Below, piece by piece: positions 58,790-64,000 of a DNA stretch of 64,000 nucleotides. The translations under genes were made by a program, and so were the position numbers. The stretch lies in NCBI RefSeq assembly GCF_021173675.1, contig NZ_JAIHON010000007.1, positions 248,001 through 312,000 of the forward strand. The letters are read 5' to 3'. The notes below the pieces were generated by a model, which was given only the letters and a program-made list of their open reading frames with translations, was not told where the DNA came from and did not search any database. The stretch comes from Streptomyces lincolnensis. GTDB lineage: Bacteria; Actinomycetota; Actinomycetes; Streptomycetales; Streptomycetaceae. The first letter of the stretch is position 1, and each line of letters starts with the position of its first letter.

Positions 58790-61036
58790 TCAGGCCGCGG
58801 CCCGGAACGAGCGCAGCCGCAGGGAGTTGCCCACCACGAACACCGACGAGAAGGCCATCGCAGCCCCGGCGAGCATCGGGTTGAGCAGGCCGGCCGCGGC
58901 GAGCGGCAGGGCGGCCACGTTGTAGGCGAAGGCCCAGAACAGGTTGGACCGGATGGTCCCGAGGGTCCGGCGGGCGAGCCGGATGGCGTCGGCCGCGGCC
59001 CGCAGATCACCGCGGACCAGGGTCAGGTCGCCCGCCTCGATCGCGGCGTCCGTGCCGGTGCCCATGGCGAGCCCCAGGTCGGCCTGGGCGAGGGCGGCCG
59101 CGTCGTTGACGCCGTCGCCGACCATGGCGACCGAACGGCCCTCGCCCTGAAGGCGCTTGACGACGTCGACCTTGTCCTGCGGCAGCACCTCGGCGATCAC
59201 GTGCTCGGGCGCGATGCCGACCTCGCGGGCGACGGACCGGGCCACGGCCTCGTTGTCACCGGTCAGCAGGATCGGGGTCAGTCCCAGGTCGCGCAGCCGG
59301 CGGATCGCCTCCGGGCTGGTCTCCTTCACCGCGTCGGCGACCTCAAGCACCGCCCGGGCCTCGCCGTCCCAGGCGACCGAGACGGCCGTACGACCGGCCT
59401 GCTCGGCCTCTTCCGCGGCCCGCGCGAGGTCCTCGGGCAGGGCCATCGCCCAGTCGGCCAGCAGCCGCCGGCGTCCGACGAGGACCGCGTGACCGTCGAC
59501 GACCCCCTGGACGCCGAGACCGGGCACGTTGGCGAAGTCCTCCGGTGCGGACAGGGAGCCCAGCTTGGCGAGGGCGCCCTCGGCGACCGCGCGGGCGATC
59601 GGGTGCTCGGAGGAGTGCTCCAGGGCGCCGGCCAGGCGCAGCACCTCGGACTCGTCGGTGCCGTCGGCGGTGCGGACCGCCAGCAGGGTCATGCGGCCGG
59701 TGGTGACGGTACCGGTCTTGTCGAGGACGACGGTGTCGACCTTGCGCGTCGACTCCAGTACCTCGGGACCCTTGATCAGGATCCCGAGCTGGGCACCACG
59801 GCCGGTGCCGACCAGCAGGGCGGTGGGCGTGGCCAGGCCCAGGGCGCACGGGCAGGCGATGATCAGGACGGCGACGGCGGCCGTGAACGCGGCCGTCGGT
59901 CCGGCGCCGTTGCCGAGCCAGAAGCCGAGGGTGCCGAGCGCGAGCGCGATGACGATCGGCACGAACACCCCGGAGATCCGGTCGGCGAGCCGCTGGGCCG
60001 CGGCCTTGCCGCTCTGCGCGTCCTCGACCAGCTTGGCCATCCGGGCCAGCTGGGTGTCGCCGCCGATCCGGGTCGCCTCGACCACGAGCCGGCCGCCCGC
60101 GTTGACGGTCGCGCCGGTGACCGCGTCGCCGACGCGCACCTCCACCGGCACCGACTCGCCGGTCAGCATGGAGGCGTCCACGGCGGAGGAGCCCTCGGTG
60201 ACGGTGCCGTCGGTGGCGATCTTCTCTCCGGGGCGGACCAGGAACCGGTCGCCGACCTTGAGGTCCGCCACGGGCACGGTCTGCTCGGCGCCGTCGGGCC
60301 GCAGCACGGTGACGTCCTTGGCGCCCAGCTCCAGCAGTGCCTTCAGAGCCGCGCCCGCCTTGCGCTTGGAGCGGGCCTCGAAGTAGCGCCCCGCCAGGAT
60401 GAAGGCGGTGACCCCGGCCGCGGCTTCCAGATAGAGGTTCCCCGAGCCGTCACCGCGGGAGATGGTCAGTTCGAAGGGGTGAGTCATCCCGGGGGTGCCC
60501 GCGGTGCCGAAGAACAGCGCCCACAGCGACCACAGGAACGCGGCCGAGGTGCCCAGCGAGATCAGCGTGTCCATGGTGGCCGCGCTGTGCCGGGCGTTGG
60601 TGAACGCCGCCTTGTGGAAGGGCCACCCGGCGTACGTCACCACGGGCGCGGCCAGCGTCAGCGACAGCCACTGCCAGTACTCGAACTGCAGGGCGGGGAT
60701 CATCGCCATCGCGATGACGGGCACCGACAGCACCACCGCGGTGATCAGCCGTTCCCGCAGGGGCCGCAGTTCGTCGTCCCCGGGTGGGGCGTCCGAACGC
60801 TCGGGCTCGGGGGGTGCCGGCTCCTGGGCGGTGTACCCGGTCTTCTCGACCGTCTCGATCAGGTCCCGCACGGACACGTCACCGGCGTGGCTGACCCGCG
60901 CCTTCTCGGTGGCGTAGTTGACCGTCGCGGTGACCCCGTCCATGCGGTTGAGCTTCTTCTCGATGCGCGCGGCGCAGGAGGCGCAGGTCATACCGCCGAT
61001 GACGAGTTCTGTCTCGGTGCCCGCGGTGGTGGTCAT
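58790..61036 (-). CDS. copA: Copper-translocating P1B-type ATPase
   Basis: This 748-residue pump exports Cu(I). An N-terminal heavy-metal domain has GGMTCASCAARIEKK (residues 13-28), eight helices follow, with the ion-binding CPC in IIACPCALGLATP, then the phosphorylated Asp in VVLDKTGT, and the hinge GDGVNDAAAL. ATG 61036 follows GAGGAG. It is transcribed from a CsoR-type promoter in the divergent region. The N-terminal domain is single, as in the CopA group of actinobacteria. Confidence 0.96.
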   Translation of the reverse strand: MTTTAGTETELVIGGMTCASCAARIEKKLNRMDGVTATVNYATEKARVSHAGDVSVRDLIETVEKTGYTAQEPAPPEPERSDAPPGDDELRPLRERLITAVVLSVPVIAMAMIPALQFEYWQWLSLTLAAPVVTYAGWPFHKAAFTNARHSAATMDTLISLGTSAAFLWSLWALFFGTAGTPGMTHPFELTISRGDGSGNLYLEAAAGVTAFILAGRYFEARSKRKAGAALKALLELGAKDVTVLRPDGAEQTVPVADLKVGDRFLVRPGEKIATDGTVTEGSSAVDASMLTGESVPVEVRVGDAVTGATVNAGGRLVVEATRIGGDTQLARMAKLVEDAQSGKAAAQRLADRISGVFVPIVIALALGTLGFWLGNGAGPTAAFTAAVAVLIIACPCALGLATPTALLVGTGRGAQLGILIKGPEVLESTRKVDTVVLDKTGTVTTGRMTLLAVRTADGTDESEVLRLAGALEHSSEHPIARAVAEGALAKLGSLSAPEDFANVPGLGVQGVVDGHAVLVGRRRLLADWAMALPEDLARAAEEAEQAGRTAVSVAWDGEARAVLEVADAVKETSPEAIRRLRDLGLTPILLTGDNEAVARSVAREVGIAPEHVIAEVLPQDKVDVVKRLQGEGRSVAMVGDGVNDAAALAQADLGLAMGTGTDAAIEAGDLTLVRGDLRAAADAIRLARRTLGTIRSNLFWAFAYNVAALPLAAAGLLNPMLAGAAMAFSSVFVVGNSLRLRSFRAAA

Positions 61037-61050
61037 CGCTGCTCCTCTGG

Positions 61051-61067
61051 ATACGGGGGAGGGGTAT
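61051..61067. promoter_or_regulatory. CsoR-like element in the copA leader
   Basis: ATACGGGGGAGGGGTAT is identical to 36551-36567. It lies 15-31 bases before the copA start and carries an ATACCCC half-site on the minus strand. Confidence 0.55.
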
Positions 61068-61083
61068 GGTGGACGCGTCCTCA

Positions 61084-61112
61084 GGTATACCCCTGCAGGG
61101 TATTCTAATCAA
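61084..61112 (-). promoter_or_regulatory. copA promoter
   Basis: On the minus strand TTGATT (61112-61107), 17 bases, then TATACC (61089-61084) form a good sigma-70-type promoter. The CsoR-like site at 61087-61103 fills its spacer. Confidence 0.7.
61087..61103. promoter_or_regulatory. CsoR-type operator, copA side
   Basis: ATACCCCTGCAGGGTAT is a near-perfect inverted repeat of the ATACCC/GGGTAT type bound by CsoR copper repressors. It lies between the -35 and -10 of copA. Confidence 0.8.
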
Positions 61113-61125
61113 GTAATCCACCGAG

Positions 61126-61153
61126 TTGACTTCATACCCCCTAGGGGTATGGT
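61126..61153 (+). promoter_or_regulatory. Promoter of the His-rich secreted protein gene
   Basis: TTGACT (61126-61131), 16 bases, then TATGGT (61148-61153) fit a sigma-70-type promoter facing the gene at 61194. The CsoR-like site 61134-61150 overlaps it. Confidence 0.65.
61134..61150. promoter_or_regulatory. CsoR-type operator, secreted-protein side
   Basis: ATACCCCCTAGGGGTAT has the ATACCCC/GGGGTAT inverted repeat of CsoR sites and covers the spacer of the promoter for the gene at 61194. Confidence 0.8.
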
Positions 61154-61193
61154 GAAGTGCATACGAGACCCCATCGAACCGGAGGAGTCGGCC

Positions 61194-62165
61194 ATGCACA
61201 CCGGACTGAAGATCACCGCATTCGCCGCCGCACTGGCCGCCACGTTCGGCACCGCCTACGGAGTGGGCCAGGGCGTCGACCCCGTCGTCGACAAGAAGAC
61301 GCCCCCGCGCCACGACACCCACACCGAGGCCCGGGAGAAGGAGAGCGGGAGCGCAGGGCACGCGACCGAGCCGGCCGGCGGACTCCAGATCTCCGAGAGC
61401 GGCTACACCCTCGACCTGAGGACGCCGAGCGTCACCGCCGGGGACCGTTCCGAGCTGCGCTTCGTCATCCGCGACGCCACCGGCCGCGCGGTCACCTCCT
61501 ACCGGCGCGAGCACGAGAAGGAGCTCCACCTCATCATCGCCTCGCGCGACCTGGTCACCTACCGCCACCTGCACCCCACCCGGGCCGCCGACGGCACCTG
61601 GAGCACCCCGGTCGACCTGCCCCGCGCGGGCGGCTACCGCGTCCTCGCCGACTTCACCCCGGCGAAGAAGAGCGCCGAGAACCTCACCCTCGGCGCCGAC
61701 CTGGCCGCCGCCGGCCCCTACGAGCCGCAGCGCCTGCCCGCACCCGGCGGCACCGCGAGGATCCACGGCTACGAGGTCCGGCTGGACGGGACCCTGCGTC
61801 CGGGCGTGGCCGAGGAGCTCAAGCTCAAGGTCTCCCGCGGCGGCAGGCCCGTCACCGACCTCCAGCCCTACCTGGGTGCCTACGGCCACCTGGTCGCGCT
61901 GCGCTCCGGCGACCTCGCCTACCTCCACGTGCACCCCAACGGTGAACCGGGCGACGGCACGACCAGGTCCGGCCCGGACGTCTCGTTCACCGCCACGGCG
62001 CCCAGCGGCGGCAGCTACCGGCTCTTCCTGGACTTCAAGCACGCCGGTGAGGTCCACACCGCGGCCTTCACCGTCCGCGCCGGGACCGCGACGCCGGCCG
62101 AGGAGCCCTCCGCCGCGCGGACCCGGCCGGAGACCCACGAGCCGACGGGCGCGCACGGCCACTGA
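61194..62165 (+). CDS. Secreted His-rich protein, copper-regulated
   Basis: This 323-residue protein has an N-terminal hydrophobic segment (LKITAFAAALAATFGTAYG) and then secreted beta-sandwich-like domains. His-containing motifs occur in ELHLIIA, YRHLHP and YLHVHPNG, and the C-terminus ends HEPTGAHGH, all fitting copper binding in the cell envelope. ATG 61194 has GGAGGAG upstream. Divergence from copA over CsoR-type sites suggests it buffers or handles copper outside the membrane. No precise family name is secure. Confidence 0.75.
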   Translation: MHTGLKITAFAAALAATFGTAYGVGQGVDPVVDKKTPPRHDTHTEAREKESGSAGHATEPAGGLQISESGYTLDLRTPSVTAGDRSELRFVIRDATGRAVTSYRREHEKELHLIIASRDLVTYRHLHPTRAADGTWSTPVDLPRAGGYRVLADFTPAKKSAENLTLGADLAAAGPYEPQRLPAPGGTARIHGYEVRLDGTLRPGVAEELKLKVSRGGRPVTDLQPYLGAYGHLVALRSGDLAYLHVHPNGEPGDGTTRSGPDVSFTATAPSGGSYRLFLDFKHAGEVHTAAFTVRAGTATPAEEPSAARTRPETHEPTGAHGH

Positions 62166-62193
62166 TCGACGGATCCGACCGACCCCCTGCTTG

Positions 62194-62212
62194 TTAGGCA
62201 AGGCTTGCCTAC
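62194..62212. promoter_or_regulatory. Iron box (DmdR/IdeR type)
   Basis: TTAGGCAAGGCTTGCCTAC is a palindrome of the TTAGGTTAGGCTAACCTAA class bound by DtxR-family iron repressors. It lies 38-56 bases before the MFS start. Confidence 0.8.
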
Positions 62213-62249
62213 TATGTGATCGGGATCAAGCCTGAAGCGGGGGGTCGCG

Positions 62250-63536
62250 GTGCGCCTGGGAGAGATCGTCGTCGACGTGGCGCCGCTGCGGTCGAGCAGG
62301 AACTTCCGGCTGGTGTTCGCCACCCAGACCATCTCGATGGTCGGCACCCATCTCACCTCGGTCGCGGCGAGCATCCAGGTCTACGCCCTGACCGGCTCCA
62401 CGGTCCAGGTGGGCCTGATGAGCCTGGTCCTGGGCCTGGCCCTGCTGGTCGGACTGATCGCGGGCGGGGTCCTCGCCGACCGCGTCGACCGGCGCCGGAT
62501 CGTCCTCGTCACCCGGGCCGCCACGGCCGCCGTCATCGCGGGCCTGGCGGTGAACGCGGCACTGCCGCAGCCCCGGGTGTGGTTCGTCTTCGTGGCGGCC
62601 GTCCTAGCCGGCGGGATCAACGGCCTGGGCGCACCCGCCCTGATGGCGGCCACACCGAACCTGGTGCAGCCCGGACAGGTGGCCGCCGCGGGCGCGCTGA
62701 CCACCCTCACCGCCCAGCTCGGCGCCATGGCGGGCCCCTCGCTGGCCGGTCTCCTCGCGGCCGGGCCGGGCGTGGCGATCTGCTTCGCCCTCGACGCGGC
62801 CGTCTACGTCGTGGGCCTCGCGCTCCTCGCCCCGCTGCCCGCCCTGCCGCCGGAGAGCGCACACCGGGCGCAGCATCCCCTGCACGCGATGGCCGAGGGC
62901 CTGCGCTTCGTCCGCGGCAACCAGGTGGTGGCCGGGCTGCTGCTGATCGACGTCTGCGCCATGGTCTTCGCGATGCCGTACGCGCTCTTCCCCGAACTGG
63001 GCACCGAGCACTTCGGCGGCGGCCCCTCCACCGTCGGCCTGCTCTACACCGCCCCCGCGGTCGGCTCCTTCCTCGGCGCGCTGGGCAGCGGCTGGACGGG
63101 CCGGGTGCATCGCGCCGGACGCGCCCTGATCGGCGCCGTCGCCCTGTGGGGCCTGGCCGTCACCTGCTTCGGGCTCAGCCCCGACCTGTGGCTCGCACTG
63201 TTCTTCCTGGCCCTGGCCGGCTTCGGGGACACCGCCTCGGAGATCCTGCGCCGTGCGCTGCTCCAGCACCACACCCCCGACCGTCTCCAGGGCCGCGTCG
63301 GCAGCCTCTGGCTCGCCCAGGCCACCGCCGGACCCTCGGTGGGCAACCTCGAAGCGGGCCTGGTGGCCCGGGCCTTGGGCTCCTCGGCCGGCGCCGCGGT
63401 CGTCGGGGGAGCGGTGTGCCTGGCCGGGGTGGCGGCGGTGGCCCTGACCGTGCCCGAACTGCGCCGGGCCACCCTGCAAGGTCCCCCGGGCGGCCCGGCC
63501 GCGACGGCCGCGAAGGCGTCCCCGACGGCCGACTGA
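62250..63536 (+). CDS. MFS exporter, enterobactin-exporter (EntS)-like, iron-regulated
   Basis: This 428-residue transporter has twelve helices of the EntS/DHA3 group, with GGVLADRVDRRRIVLVTRA in the helix 2-3 loop and PDRLQGRVGSLWLAQA in the second half. GTG 62250 is the start. The iron box directly upstream makes it likely to export a siderophore or to respond to iron starvation. No siderophore biosynthetic genes lie in the window. Confidence 0.85.
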   Translation: MRLGEIVVDVAPLRSSRNFRLVFATQTISMVGTHLTSVAASIQVYALTGSTVQVGLMSLVLGLALLVGLIAGGVLADRVDRRRIVLVTRAATAAVIAGLAVNAALPQPRVWFVFVAAVLAGGINGLGAPALMAATPNLVQPGQVAAAGALTTLTAQLGAMAGPSLAGLLAAGPGVAICFALDAAVYVVGLALLAPLPALPPESAHRAQHPLHAMAEGLRFVRGNQVVAGLLLIDVCAMVFAMPYALFPELGTEHFGGGPSTVGLLYTAPAVGSFLGALGSGWTGRVHRAGRALIGAVALWGLAVTCFGLSPDLWLALFFLALAGFGDTASEILRRALLQHHTPDRLQGRVGSLWLAQATAGPSVGNLEAGLVARALGSSAGAAVVGGAVCLAGVAAVALTVPELRRATLQGPPGGPAATAAKASPTAD

Positions 63537-63577
63537 CACGGTCGTGAGGCCCCGTCGCCCCCTGGGGCAGGGGTCCC

Positions 63578-64000
63578 TCAGCCCAGCGCCCGGTCCAGGT
63601 TGAACGCGGCGCTGATCAGGGCCAGATGGGTGAACGCCTGGGGGAAATTGCCCTGCTGCTCACCGGTGTGGCTGATCTCCTCGGCGTACAGGCCCAGATG
63701 GTTGGCGTAGGTGAGCATCTTCTCGAAGGCGAGGCGGGCCTCGTCGATCCGCCCGGCGTGGACCATGGCCTCGACGTACCAGAACGAGCAGATGGAGAAC
63801 GTGCCCTCGTCGCCGCGCAATCCGTCAGGGCTGGCCACCGGGTCGTAGCGGTAGACCAGGGAGTCCGACACCAGGTCCTGGGTGAGCGCGTCCAGCGTGG
63901 ACAGCCACTTGGGGTCGGTGGGCGCGATGAACTTCGTCAGCGGCATCATCAGCACGGCCGCGTCCAGCACGTCGCCGTCCTCGTGCTGCACGAACGCCTG
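63578..64000 (-). CDS. Glycoside hydrolase family 15-like protein (5' part outside window)
   Basis: The last 140 residues of a longer protein are visible, with the frame open through base 64000. The segments DGLRGDEGTFSICSFWYVEA, LAFEKMLTYANHLGLYAEEI and GEQQGNFPQAFTHLALI match the C-terminal part of GH15 glucoamylases and trehalases, including the Glu in the AEEI region. It would hydrolyse alpha-glucans or trehalose in the cytoplasm. It is convergent with the MFS gene. Confidence 0.88.
   Translation of the reverse strand, partial: QAFVQHEDGDVLDAAVLMMPLTKFIAPTDPKWLSTLDALTQDLVSDSLVYRYDPVASPDGLRGDEGTFSICSFWYVEAMVHAGRIDEARLAFEKMLTYANHLGLYAEEISHTGEQQGNFPQAFTHLALISAAFNLDRALG

Noticed and set aside
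1..64000. tRNA, rRNA, CRISPR or prophage genes
   Set aside because: None was recognised by reading for conserved motifs. A dedicated search such as tRNAscan would be decisive.

Overview
The window is high-GC actinobacterial chromosome, almost certainly Streptomyces. GTG starts are common, many operon junctions are 4-base GTGA/ATGA overlaps, leucine TTA codons are almost absent, and the signatures are typical of the genus: AA10 lytic polysaccharide monooxygenase, CebR-type boxes, mycothiol-dependent isomerase family, class F sortase, deacetylase/glycosyltransferase fusion, and LCP protein. I saw no rRNA, tRNA, CRISPR array, insertion sequence or phage gene. The region reads as accessory metabolism and stress functions in small, locally regulated units.

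Layout. 1-4039: peptide ABC transporter genes and a proline-iminopeptidase-like hydrolase, divergent from a FadR-type GntR regulator. 4087-11079: sugar isomerase, MFS importer and a large GH106-type rhamnosidase, with LacI-type operators in the divergent promoter. 11119-14640: arsenic island (ArsO-like flavoprotein, two ArsR regulators, aquaglyceroporin, ArsC) with no Acr3/ArsB pump. 14697-16645: TetX-like monooxygenase divergent from a TetR regulator over three operators. 16667-20712: mycothiol-dependent isomerase-like protein, AraC regulator, aldo/keto reductase, LacI regulator. 20937-22152: LPMO behind a CebR box, then a small double-glycine leader peptide gene. 22288-29948: cyclase-family hydrolase, TPP enzyme, CdaR-type regulator, polar amino-acid ABC transporter and D-amino-acid-oxidase-like flavoenzyme, probably one catabolic unit. 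29968-35280: lipoprotein, membrane protein, a tandem-module SGNH esterase with a perfect CebR box, sortase pair, secreted protein. 35378-41322: serine hydrolase, MFS exporter, deacetylase/GT2 fusion and LCP protein (cell-surface polysaccharide). 41365-46636: flavin monooxygenase-like gene, TctABC transporter and a CitB-type response regulator without its kinase. 46766-51937: miscellaneous genes including a NarL-type two-component system and a methyltransferase. 52105-58729: seven-gene carbohydrate operon (Gfo/Idh/MocA, DUF6807, cupin, SBP, two permeases, YesL-like protein). 58790-62165: copper ATPase divergent from a His-rich secreted protein over CsoR-like sites. 62250-63536: MFS exporter behind an iron box. 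63578-64000: partial GH15 enzyme.

The main cross-links are regulatory. CebR boxes tie the LPMO to the esterase some 12 kb away. A shared AAACGTTT motif ties the rhamnosidase locus to the LacI gene at 19.7-20.7 kb. An identical 17-mer occurs upstream of both the serine hydrolase and copA. The only two TTA codons I found lie near the 5' ends of the divergent MFS and deacetylase/GT2 genes, suggesting bldA control of that pair.
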